Made by a program: the position numbers and the translations under genes
The notes under the pieces: generated by a model
What the model saw: only the letters and a program-made list of their open reading frames with translations
Database searches by the model: none
Told to the model about the DNA's origin: nothing
In this document: piece after piece, positions 48,701-62,400 of the stretch
How positions within the stretch are numbered: the stretch's first letter is position 1
Layout: each line of letters begins with the position of its first letter
Assembly: GCA_012295275.1 (NCBI GenBank)
Contig: CM022665.1
Location: forward strand, 37,300,433 to 37,364,432
DNA length: 64,000 nt
Origin: Chrysomallon squamiferum
Taxonomy: Eukaryota > Mollusca > Gastropoda > Neomphalida > Peltospiridae
Direction: 5' to 3'

Positions 48701-51184
48701 AGAGTAAATAGTCATGAATAACTGGAGATGTTACATATCACTAGAGACCAAACATAGGTATGAATTTTTAAAATGTTTGTTATTATCATTTAAACTTATT
48801 TCCCAGTGGTTTATTTTCATTAATGTTGTTAAGTAATTGGATGTAAAAAGAAAACTGCCAATAAATTATTTACATGATAATAATAAGTGAAGTATTCCAT
48901 AAATGTGAGATGCAGTTTTAAATCATTTGAAAAAATAAAAAAATAAAAATAAAAGAAAAAAGCCTCTGTTAAGTTAAAATGTGGGAAATAAGTATCAAAA
49001 CTTAATAATAATAAAATTAAAAAAGTAAAAGATGTGTTTTTTTATTTTTTTTTTTTTATTTATTTTTACCTCATCCTGACTTTCCTCACGGCTACCTTCC
49101 ATAGAGGCAGCATATGCACTGTCAACATCATCATCTCTAGGGTGTGATGGTGATGACGATGTTGAAATTGGTGGAACTTTGGGTGTGGGTCGCCTTGTTG
49201 CTGAACCTCGAGCTAATGCAGGTTTCAAGTTACTTAGAGTTTCATCTTCATCTAATGAAAAAAACAAGAAAAAATTCAGATGTATTAATATTAATTTTGT
49301 TGTTAAAGCTTCCACTTTAAAAGCTGTGTTAAAGACAATGGCAAAATGAATTCTAGTTAGTTTATTAATGATCCAACTTCTATGAACCAACAGTTTTTAT
49401 TTTTGGAATATTCAGTCAGAACCAACCATGTCAAATGTATTACCTCCATTTAATTTTAATGTGGTGAGCAAATCATAAATTATGAATACAAATAGCATGT
49501 ACAGACAATAATCTACAAATAAATATCTCAAAGCACAAGTAAAGGCTTAAAAAAAATTGCTTTTCATGTTAAAAAATAAAACCTTTGAGAGTAATTGTGT
49601 CTTACATTTCAAGAGCAGGTTAGACTGAATATTATGAAACCATTATTACATGTTCATTAATAAATAAATACTCATGAGCAATGATTTACATGGCTTGTAT
49701 TCAATCAATACACAATATTGATGGGTTTTTCATTGACTATTTACCTGACACACAAAAACTAAAACAAAATCTAATGCATTATTTTCTTCTGAGATAAACA
49801 ATAGTCAGTTCAAGGTTTGTTTTTGTGTATGCTAATGAGGGCAGGCCAGTAAGAGGTGGACACACTCATCATGAACTAGAGTACAAATTCTCAAGATCCA
49901 AACTTTTGTGTTGGTGAAGAAAGGAAGAAATGTTTTATTTGGACAAACACTCATCACACTTTCCAGCTATGGCAATCATAGAATTATATATGTGGTTAAG
50001 GATGAGATATTTGTAAAAAGAAATGAAGCTCACTCCCTCCATACAGTGGTTAACCTTTTTCACAAAGAGATCTTTTTTATTCACCATTCCATAAACAAGA
50101 ATGCATATATCAAATGCCAGGTACTAGCTGGGACAAGAAAAAGTCCATTGAGCATGTTAATAAAGACAGATCTTGTAACATATTTTAACTTAGCTGTGTC
50201 CTCTGACCAGTGACAAAGTACCTATCTTCAAATATTTACTGGAAAGGAGGAATGCTAACAAAATGTTTACTGGGAAGAAGGACTGTTAACAAAAAAACTC
50301 ATTTAGAATAAAATCAAAAAAAAAATTTGTTATTCTAATCATCTGAAAACTAAATGGGTGAAAACATCTTTGCCTTAAAATAACATCACAATCTTTGGAT
50401 TTTAATCAGCGTTTTGAACAAATACATCAAATCACCATATTACTAAAGAGTAAACAAACAAAAGGATTTTGTTAATTATAATATGTAACCCTAGTCTTGA
50501 AAGAAAAACCATAAAAAAAAAGTCACAGAATAAAAAACAACAACAAAACAAACAAACTTAAAACCAATATAAGCATGAATTTATGAAATCAATAGACGTT
50601 AAAACAGTACCATAAAATTGATAACACTTAACAAAACAAACAACTTGCACAAAAAATGGTAAAGTGCACATGTGGTGGTCTAATAAACATGAAGTCATCC
50701 ACTAAATAAATAAATGTGATACAATTAAATGAAATATTACCATCTGTGCTTGGAATCAATTGCTTTCTGAAGAACATCTACAACACTGACAGTATACTTA
50801 GCTTATTGATAAAAAAATGTTCTCCCCAAGTCATAAATTAAAGTAACTTACTTAAGTCGCACTGGAAAAGGTCTTCTGTGATTTGTAATTTTTTAAAAAC
50901 CCTTTAGATTTTTTAAAAGCCAAAGTATAAATATCACCAAGTAAGAATAAACTATATAATAATGAACTTATCACACCCACGCACTCTTTAAAAAAAGATG
51001 TGTACTTGATAGTAATAATACAACTTTCCCTCCCAAGAAGTAAATTCATAAAAATTATGCATTTCAAATGTATGTGAGTGCATTTATTTACAAAATCAAA
51101 TTAACAACAACTCAAGGAAAGATTATACCAGCACATTCTACTATGAAAATAAAAACTCAAATATGTTTTACTTTCTTATTTAAA

Positions 51185-51224
<40 letters not shown>

Positions 51225-52328
51225 GATTTATAGAAAATAAAAATATCTGCATGCCATATATACATTTTTCTTCTACAGAGAATCCATATATTTTACTGAC
51301 AAAAAATAAAATAAAAATAAAAATAAAATAAAATAATAATAAAAAGAATACAACATTTTTCATTTATTAGTTTACAAGTATTTGTGACATGAAAATGAAT
51401 ATATCACAAACTATCTAAGTGCAATGCTATGCTGACAAACAACACTTAGTGCAGGTATTATATTAATAAAAAAAAAATAAAAAATAGGTGTTACTACTGT
51501 ACCTTTCTTTGCATCTTCCCCTGTATTGGCTGACCCTATGTCAGCTGTCAATAGAAACAAAATGAAATGCTGGTTAGTTAATTAGACACACACAAGTCAA
51601 ATAGAAGTTTAGGGAAAGAAGATAAGAAAAAAAGATCAAGAATTGTGCACAAAGATGTTATATTCTGATCTCCTTAAATTAATTATTAATGATATTAATG
51701 AAGAATCAAACACTGTAAGTATTGTGCCAAAAAAATGTTTTATTCCAAACTGTTTGAAATTATTAACGATATTGAAGAATGAAACAATAAGAATTGTGCA
51801 AAAAGGTTATCATATTCCGATTTCTTTAAAATGATTATTAATGATACTGACTTGTTAAAGAATTGTATCTTTTTTCTTTTTTTTCTTTGCAATTTATTAA
51901 TATTATTGAAGTATTGTGAAAAATAAGTTATACACCAAGTTTTTATTTTTGTAATGATTTATTAATGATACTGAAAAATTTAACACAACAAGAATTGTTC
52001 AAAAAATAACAAATACCGTTTTTATGTTGAAATGATATATTAATGATACTACTGAAAAATTTAATGCTACAATGATTACGCAAAAGGATAATACACCAAT
52101 CTTTGAAATTATGTATTAATTGTATTATTCAAGAATCAAATGCAGAATAACAATATTAAACTAAAATAAAAAAAATAAAAATAAAAATTGTATCCAATAA
52201 ATTAACCAGTACAGTAATGATTATTAGTTTTCACATTATCTTTTGTTATTATCCTTACTTTTTATATTCTAATTCATTAATTTAGATCTAAAACAAATTT
52301 TTACTAAATTTTTTCTTTCACTATTTAA

Positions 52329-52365
<37 letters not shown>

Positions 52366-55300
52366 GTAATAGTAAAATAATTATTACTGTTGATCCAAAG
52401 GTAATAATAATTTTAACCTTATATTAAAAAAGCTAAAAATTATATTCAAACAAATTGGACCTGTATACTATGTATTTTAAGATTATATATATCGTACAAA
52501 CAGAATATTCATTAGAGGTGGATAAATACAAATATTTATAAAAATAATAATAATAATAATAATAATAAAGCTCTAAAATGTGTATTTAAAAAAAAAATTA
52601 TGAATTCAGACAATACTTTGAGACAAATATTAATTCTTTAATATTTATTTAGACCATAAATACAAAGAATATAAAATAACCAAGGCACTGGTAAATGAAC
52701 AACTTCTATGACAAACAAACAAAAAACTTCCAGGCAAACATTATTACTAATACTTTTTCAACAAACTCTCCAGGATAAAAAATAAAATAAAATATATATA
52801 CAAAATTCTAATATATTAAACTAATGAAACAAATAAAAATGTTAATTAAAATTAATAATAATAATTAATATAAATAATAAAATTATATAACTGGTGATTT
52901 CCAAATATTTTTTTTTTTTTTTTTTTTAATGCTTTATACTATTAATTTACTTGTTTTTATATTTAATTCTGAACAATAATTACAGTTACCTTTCTCATTT
53001 CCACCTGGACAGTTATTGAATTATATTGAGACATCATGCACTTGTTTAAATAGCATTACTCACTATGGATTTCTAGTGAAAGCTGTTATTAAGATAATCA
53101 AATATCATCAGCAGAACAAACTGCTTGTTATTGACATGATATAGATGTCTAACACTACCTGATCTAAATTACAATGCTACCTGAAATTATCAGCTATTCC
53201 CTATTAATTACTATATGGCTCATAAAAGCTACAAGTTAAATACTATTAAAAAGCAATCTGCCTAAGGCATAAGCCCTTTTGACTGTATTGTGAGGAGCCT
53301 TAAGCTGAACTATCCTACTATACGAGTTCACTTTCATGCCTGGTGTATCATAGTGTGATAGCAGAAGAATACCACTGAGATACAAATACTTCTGTACACA
53401 TAATTTTTTTTTTTTTTTTTTTTTTTAAATATTTGTTAAAATTTTAAATCTGACAATAAACAATATTAAGAGATCTCTTAGTTCTAAACCTGTAAAAATG
53501 TTAATGTAAAAAAAATAATAATAATAAAATAAAGTTGAAACTTAATGTTTTATTGCAAATAACAGGCTTGTAAATGTAAAAAAAATGTATAGTAAACTAA
53601 TAGCTTCATTAATTTATCAACTGATAAAAATGACAGAACATTTGTTTTGTTTTTTCTAATTCCTACTTGGAAGAAGACATTTGACAGGTTTATGTCTTGC
53701 ATAACAGGCATAAAAATTAGTTTTGAAAAAGTCACAAACTAAGCAACAACATAAAATTCTCATGCACCATATCCTTTGATAGACTGGTCAATGGCTTTAC
53801 ATTATTTTTCCATAAAACATATTGATTTGGTTGATCTGGAAATCAATGTCAAAGAAAAAGCACGGCTTTACCAATCAATTCAAGAGATCAAAGTCTGAAT
53901 TAAAAGGTTTGAATAACATGCAGATGCTTAACTTGAAGTAAACCCACTAAAAATAAACATGTTCATTTATTACCACCATTTATAAAAACTGAAGTAACAA
54001 AAAAAAAAAAAAAAGAGAGAATGAAAGAACAGACCACATTTCTTAATCCTGCCTACTATCCATTGATCTGAATATAAGTCCATCCAATGTGGCTAACTAA
54101 ATATCAATCAATATACACTTCTTATATTTGTGTAAGTAATTTTTAAAATTTTAATACACCACACACTGACCATTTTGAAATTCTAAAATAGGTATTTATA
54201 TTTTCATTAAAACTAAATATCTGATCAATGAATGCATGAAGCAAAAAATTTATAAAATAAATTTGTGTATTATTTTTCTGTTTGAATCAAAATATCAAAC
54301 ACATCTAAACACTGTCAACATGTAATCATAAATTCAGCCCTGCATGTTTAACATTTTATCCACTTGTCTTTTTTAATTTATTTATTTAATATTATTGTTT
54401 TTTTTTAACATGACCTTCATCAACATTTGTTATTAACTGCAGCACGTTCTTCTCTTCAACATCAAGGTATATATTTTCAAACAGTAAGAAGTTAATTGGA
54501 TATCAATAATTAAAAGATTATGGACTGATGAATATCTGTGGAGATTCTGTAGAGAAATCTAAGCAGGATTTAGGATTATGCTGAATAAGTTATTTCTTTT
54601 AATGACCAGCTGTATTACCATTTTAGCACACTCTATATACTGTCCATCATTTATGTTAAACTTACGTGCAGTTTTTTGTAATGTTTATGTCTGATTTATA
54701 TTAACAGTATTATTAAAAGACCCTTTAATTTTTAAAAGAAAAATAAATAATAAAATAAAACTGCAAATTATTTGCATTCACATTAATGTTTAAGACAAAA
54801 TAAAATTAAATCTATTTTTAAAAATCAATTTAAAGTACATTTATATTTTATGAAAACACTAGCAGCTTTTCTTCTTTTTTCATTTTCTTTTTCTTTTTTT
54901 TTATGTTGGTAACTCCATTAACAAATAATGCAACAGAACACATTTAATAAATATTCAACTGCTCTATGTTGAATTACATTTCGGCAGAAAGGTTTTAAGT
55001 AACAAAATATACAAATTATATTCTACTGTTCAGATGCTGTGCTTTACAACACAAACTACTAATGATTTGTAAATGAATATATCTTAACTTCAACTACATG
55101 CTTTAACAAAATGAAATCACAAACAAAAATTTGTGTAATGAACTGTAAATTTCAATTTTGTGATCGTAAATAGTAATTTGAGTTAACAGTGTGGTTCAAC
55201 ATGAGACAATCTGTAATGGCATTTACTAACAGCCTGCAACGCATTACTCTTCAGAAATGATTGCATTGGAAAACAACAACAAATAAAATCAATAAACTTA

Positions 55301-56351
55301 TTTATAAATAATGACACTGTTGGCACCCTCAACATTATTTGCTGTCAAATAAAGGAAAAATGGTGTGAAAATAAAAATTGATTTATTTTATGATGTGGTC
55401 AGTGACTAAAACAGCACCAAGACTAAAGCTGTTAAATTAATCCATTTAAACTGCCAATTCATTTTTATTATATGGAACATGACAACAACTAAAGCTGATC
55501 TGATCTTCCACCAGGCTGGTGGTTCATCAAGTCTAAACCATTGCCAGTTGTGAATAATTGAGAGCTCACCAATAAAATGTATCACAACAACAATGACAGT
55601 AGCTAAATGAATTTTTAATGCAGTTATTAGCAGTCCAGTTTCTAGATTAAAGCTGCCCATCCAAGCAGCATGAAGAGGATGGAAGATCAAAAGACTGGAA
55701 ACAAGACAAGACTATGGTGATTTCAAACTCATCTCTGCTATGGTAAAGTATTTCTGCTTGTTTATTTCCATAACAACCTATCCACCAAACAAGAGGATGT
55801 CTCAGAATTCAATGTACGTGACAACAGTCAATGATATTAAGCATTTATGGCAAATACTAAAGAAAAGTAAAAACATACGACACTTCACTAAACATATCGA
55901 TCACATCCATTGGGTTTTTTAAACAAAAAAAAAGAAAAACCCATGGTTACTGTTTTTCATTGTTTTGCTCAAATAATTCAATCAATGTATGTTCTGGTAA
56001 CCAGCTTGTCCCAATCTTCGTTAAGTAAAACATAACAACAGATCCGACGACAAATAAACAGGGACAAAAAGAAGTTAAGCTGGGTATGCTCTGTTGTCTG
56101 CAGTGAACTCAAACAAATAAAAATCAATTAAGTAAATGAATGAGCCATTGAGAATATACGCACTGGCACCAGATAAAAGCTTGTTCTAAGACAGCTTCAC
56201 AGTTATTCAAGCATTATCTGCTTTTCTGCAATAATTCAAAGCACAACAGTCAATGTGATAATCCTAACATTGTCAGAATTATTATAATTCCATGGATCTT
56301 TCTTTTTGAAAAAAAAAAAAAAAAAAAAAAAAATCAAACTTTCTATATCAA

Positions 56352-56390
<39 letters not shown>

Positions 56391-59383
56391 TGTTTTACAT
56401 AGCATTAGATAAAAGAAAAAATATGATTGCAAAGCAGTGTTATATGACATGCCATAAAAATGTAGACAGACAGAAACACATACACACAACCCTGTATGAT
56501 GAACATTACCAAAAATATTCTTATTATTTTAATTTTGTTTTCTTCTAGCTTTGGTATTTTATATATATATATATGAAAATAATATATGCCCATTTGTAAT
56601 GATTACTGAAGTCTACTGAAGTTAAATGCAATATTTAATCAATGAAATTTATGGAGTTAGTTGTTATTTAAAAAAAGTAAAACAAAAAGCACAAATGACT
56701 ATTAGTAAAGCCAAGAAATGCAGCTAGTGGTAAGTGTTTGTAATTATTAAATGTGATGACAATGGATCTCTAAAGTGCTGCACTAACCTGAAATAGGGTC
56801 CAGGAAAGGCCGTGGAGTAGTTTTGTGATCTGGCCTATGGAATCCATTTTCTTTGATATCTGTAAATGGTACCGACATAAAATAAACATAAGACACAGTC
56901 AAATAATAATTAACTGTTTTTGCTTGTTTTTTTTTTTGTTTGTTTTTTTAAAACTTAAATGATCTATAAATGAAATTTTATAAAAATGTTTATTATAATA
57001 AACTATAATATTACATTCATTTTCACTATATGATCACTATTTTAAAGATAATCAAAATTATTTCAAGCACACTAATAAAAACACAGATTACTTCTCTAAG
57101 TTTTAATAGAACCTACTGCCTTTCTTTTGCAGTTCTCTTTGGGCAAAATCTTTATTTTTTTTTTTTTTTTTAAATATTTTTATGTTCACAGATGTTAAGT
57201 ATTATCTATCAACTTAAACAAGAAATGGAATTTAAGGTGATGTCATTTAAATTACACCAAATGAAAAACCCCATTCATTTATTAAATTGGCAAAAAAAAA
57301 AAATATATATATATGTAATTCTTAAAATGAACTGTAGGATTTGAACAAAATCAAAATCAAATTATTATTCATTGCAATACCAAGTATTAGATGTTTTCAC
57401 TGATTGGAAAAATATCAGGTTTAACATCAGTCATAGTGAAAATATATTTGAAATACATCAGTCAGCATTTCTCAGACTGAAATATTATTCTTCAAACATT
57501 TATTAATCGAATCAGTGGATTGAGTTACTTTTTTTTATTAATTATTTTATTAAAATTTGCAGAAGATAATTATTATTTTTTTTTTTTTAAATTGGAATAC
57601 ATTTACCTCATACAAATACTGATACTATAAAAACACAGTTATGGTATTTAAATAATTAAAAGGTGTCAAGAAATTTGATTTTTGTTTTGATGACAAAAAT
57701 GTACATCCCTACACATTCATGACTCAGTATTGCACGTATTAGATATATATCATATGATATAATTTTAAAAAACTACAAAAAAAAAAAACAACAAAATATC
57801 CACCAAAATAATAATAATAATATAATAAAGCATGGTTGTATACCATTTTATTTCAGGGTATCAAATCAGTGTAATAACAGTGGTATAATAGTACAACAAA
57901 TTACTTACTGCTGGATTTGTGAAAATATGTCAGAAGTTAATGCACAGAAATGAAATACATTATATGTTTCAATCTAGTAATTTAATATTTTCTATGTTTT
58001 GATAGTATGCATAGTGGAATGTGGTCTGCAAACAATAGGACCTACTTTAAAAAAAAAAAAAAAAAAAAAAAAAATTGCACCGACATATATGCTTTTGTGA
58101 TATTATCACAAAGATTTTAACTTTATACTATTACAGTAAAGTCAAATTGACAACAAGGTGACCAATACATAATAATAATAATTTACACTGAATAACACTA
58201 AATAATCATGAAACAACTTTATTTTTTTTTTACATAAAATTTGTTTATATGCATTAAAAAATAGAAATAAAAATAAAATAATAATAAAATAAAAATAAAT
58301 AAAAAACAGGGCAAAATTCTTACTTGAATTTCATCAGAATATGTGTTACAGATTTGTATACAATCACATGCAGCTTACATTGTGTAGATAAAAACTGACA
58401 ATTTAAAATATGCTGGCTTAAAAGTATTTAAATTACCAGTTCATATTAGTTGTTTTTTTAAATTTACAACTGTTACTTGCTGTGTCTACACTTCATTAGT
58501 CAATCTCATATCCTTGACTATATCTGTTCTGAAGTCATGTGTATTTACCGTTCTGTAACTAGATATATCCTTGCATTGGTCTTACATCTCACCTGCTGTA
58601 ATTTTAACTGATCAGAGGTCTACACTGTTTAACAACATGACACTAATGAATGATCTACTGCAGTGACCCTGGCTTTAACATTTAAAATGGTTACATGTGT
58701 ACATACACTGTCTGTTAACAAATGTCTCTGATGTTTTTGAACCTAACATTAATCACAAGAAAAATGTTGACTGGGCTAAAGTTAATAAAATCAAACGCAA
58801 GTTAAACAAACAGGAGTCATTCTTTAGGGTAGATAATAAATTGTTTTTTGGACACAATTATGGAATTGAATAGATTTACAAAAAAGAAATATAACTGACA
58901 CGACAGTGTTTTTTATTTGGATATGATGTCAAATGTGACCTTTAAATAAGAAACAACCAAGCAAGAAATGTTTTATGCCACATATTTTTAATCTAAATTT
59001 GTAAGTTTTAATACATGTGGTTAAGGACCACCAAGATAATGAAAGAGAAAACCCAGAGTCATCATGTCAAAGGCTTCTTTTTCTTTCTTTCTTTCTTTAT
59101 TTATTTTTTTTTTCTTTTAAAATTAACTGTAAGAGATCTAGCCAAGAAAGTACTTAAACATGTCTTTTGATAAACCAGTCACAAGACATTTTTTTTTTTA
59201 AATTCAAATAATCTCTTTTAGTAGAACACATGAAAACCAATTACCAGGTAGTACTTGTAAGCTATGGAAAAAGAAAGCTGTTTAAAATATTTTTGTAAAT
59301 CTATGGGAGTACTTTAGGATTTTTTTTCATTTTATTTCATTGTAGATTTGAATGCATTTGTAAATACTAACTTGAAAGTCTGT

Positions 59384-59414
<31 letters not shown>

Positions 59415-62400
59415 CTACATATATATATGCAGAAGAAAACAAGAATTAAGGTAATAATAATCTTGTGACTAGTGAAATATCTCAATTTCACTCAGGATTG
59501 AAAAGTATATCATACTGTCCTGCAGAATGTGACAGAATGGTCTACACTGTGTTACTGTAACTTTCAGAAATATGATGAACAATGTTCTTTCAAATCCAGA
59601 AATATATATTTCAAACGAACAAAACAAAAAATAATAAAATAAATAATATTATTATCTTTTTTTTTTTTAAATATTATTAATCTGTCACATCTAAACTATA
59701 GATTTTTCTTTCCTTCAAAACCTAAAAACTACATGCATTCCAAGATTGATTTATTTGTTTATTTTGTAATCATAAAAAAAAAAAAAAAAAAAAAAAGGGT
59801 ACAAAGGAATTAAATCTCTTTTTTGTAAAAAAAGGTATATAGTATGTATGTGAGTAATAAAAGATTAATTTACTTTATTCTGACTTTAAACTATATGAAG
59901 CAATGCTAAAAAATAAATACATTTTCTGTATTTCAAAGTAATTTTGTTGTTTTTCACTTCTTGAGACCCACCTTTGTTAGTAAGAAAATAGGACAGTAAC
60001 ATCACAAGTCTTAGAAAAAATATGCAAAGTGCCCTTTTCACTTTTTATTGAAATATTCTACACATGATGTTGTGCAGAGAAATGTAAACATTGTTTTTTT
60101 TTTTTTTAAATTCAAGTAACTGATTGATAGATATGACTTTATCAATTATTTATTCCCAGATGATGAAGATATAAATATTTAAAGATAATAACTTAGTTAC
60201 TATGTAATATGACTTATTTAATGTTTCTTGGTTAGCTTATTTTTTATTATTATTGTTATTATGTTTATTTATTTATTTGTTTTTGTTTTATTTAAAAAAA
60301 AATAATATTAATAATAATATTTTTAAAAATAAATAAATACATAAATAAATAAATAAATAAATAAAAGAAATGTCATTTAATCTAAATTATTATCACTTAT
60401 AAAAAAAAATAAGCAAAAATAATAAACACTTTACTAGTTTATAAAAAGGTGAATGAGTATGGCAAGGAAGAATGATCCTAATATTTTCTTATCTTAATTA
60501 AATATGATACTGTTACCACTCTTAATAAATGTAGGTCAAGATTTTTATATTTAAGTTGATCAAACATTATTGGCTGTGACATAAATACAACTGGCAATGA
60601 ACTGCAATCACTTGTTTGAAAAAGCACAAAAAAGTAATAAACCAGTATATGTCATCATAAAAACAAGTGTTATCCAAAACACTTTTCAGAATATATCTTC
60701 ATATCACAGGGTGCGATAAAAACATCACTGACGGCATATAAAGTGAAAAGTGTTGTAAATCATGCAGGTATAATACTGAATAAAATGCTCAATTAAACAC
60801 ACACGTCTCGATTTTATTGATATATGTTAATAATTAACTCTATCCAAATATACTTGTTAATGTATTAATGTAAATGTATGAGTATTGAAATTCAGGACAA
60901 TCGAAATTTGGATGTCAATACCAATGGAAATGCTTAATTAAACATACATGTATCCTTGTTACTGTTACATGTTAATAATGAACTCCTTCCAAATATATGG
61001 TTAAGTGTAAACATATAAATGTACGTGTATTTTAAAAAAATCTAGAATAATTTAACACTGTATCAGATTTATATTGTGAATTCCTGTTGAAAATAAAAAT
61101 GCAAAATACCTTTCTTAATAATTATCGTTGAGAAGAGAACATTTTTTTTTTAACCACTAACACTTGAGTGTTGCTATAAAGCAGCCACTTCTGTGTCAGT
61201 CTCATGATCTCATAGGAAGAGTGACATACACAGTTTTTTACAACTAGGTACTGAAAACTGGACATGTTATAAATTACCTTAGTGTAAGCAATACTGACGT
61301 AAGTTACTAACTGAATGCAAGATACAAATTAAACAAAATCATTTAGGAAACAGATTATTATTGCAGATTTACAACATTAATAAATGAGGAAAACATATCT
61401 TTCAAAACAGAATTGATATTTTGAAGTAAATTTGTGCAAAATAAATAAATAAATAAATAAATAATAAATAAAATGAAAATACAAAATAAGATAAAACAAA
61501 ATAAAAACGTTTACTGATTTCAAAATATTTGAAAAAATGAAAATCAGTTTTTGGATAAACTCCATACCACATTTTATCATAAAATATTAAATTTTAAATA
61601 TTAAAAAAGTTAACATTTTTTATTACAAGGGTAGAGACATAACATTAAAAATAATTTCAGTGAAATAATAACAAACTGTAATAACAAACATTTCATTAAT
61701 GTTTTTAATTTTTTTTTTGCAGTATTTTTTTTTTTTTATCTGATACTTTTCTTTATTATGTAGTGAACTGGCAAATGCAAAGACATGCCTTGCAGCTTGC
61801 TGAACAGAACAAAGTAATGTGGGTAACACTATACATCATGTGTGTACATTGTTGCTAAACATGGTCTGTGATCTACAACTGTACTGTTTTGTATGGACAC
61901 AAAAAGGAAATTAAATAACTATCTATCAAACATATTTTCGCAATATGCGATTATCGATAATTAGAAACCACTACAAAGATACACCTAAAAGCTGTCGACG
62001 ACTGTTTATTTCCATTAAAATATATGAGCAACACTACATTCAACTGATGGCTTAGAAAAATGATAAATCATTTGAATAGGTTTCAGTTTGTTCTCAGACT
62101 AGCTGTTGTTGGGTAATTAGAAACCAACAAAACAGCACCTGTACCTGCTTGTTATTCTTTAGAGCAATAATATATAGCAGATTTTATTTTAAAAGATCAG
62201 AAGAAAATTCAGTTTGAAAATGATTTAGTAGGGGGTGTGAGGTATATATTTTTGTCCAATTTTTCTTCTGGCTTTGAAATACTTGTTATTTTTGTTATTT
62301 TTTTTTTTTTAAATTAATCAATTAATGTTGTTTATATGATAATGATGATCATTATTATTATTGTTTTATTATTACTATTATCATCATAATCATCAATTTA

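Noticed and set aside
53271-53400. Less AT-rich stretch that looked tRNA-like at first
   Set aside because: No acceptor-stem pairing, and no A-box/B-box spacing that folds into a cloverleaf.
55406-55690. 94-codon hydrophobic open frame on the minus strand in a TOGARAM intron
   Set aside because: Contains apparent membrane-like stretches and Trp-rich segments but matches no known family and has no splice context in frame with TOGARAM; possibly a repeat relic.
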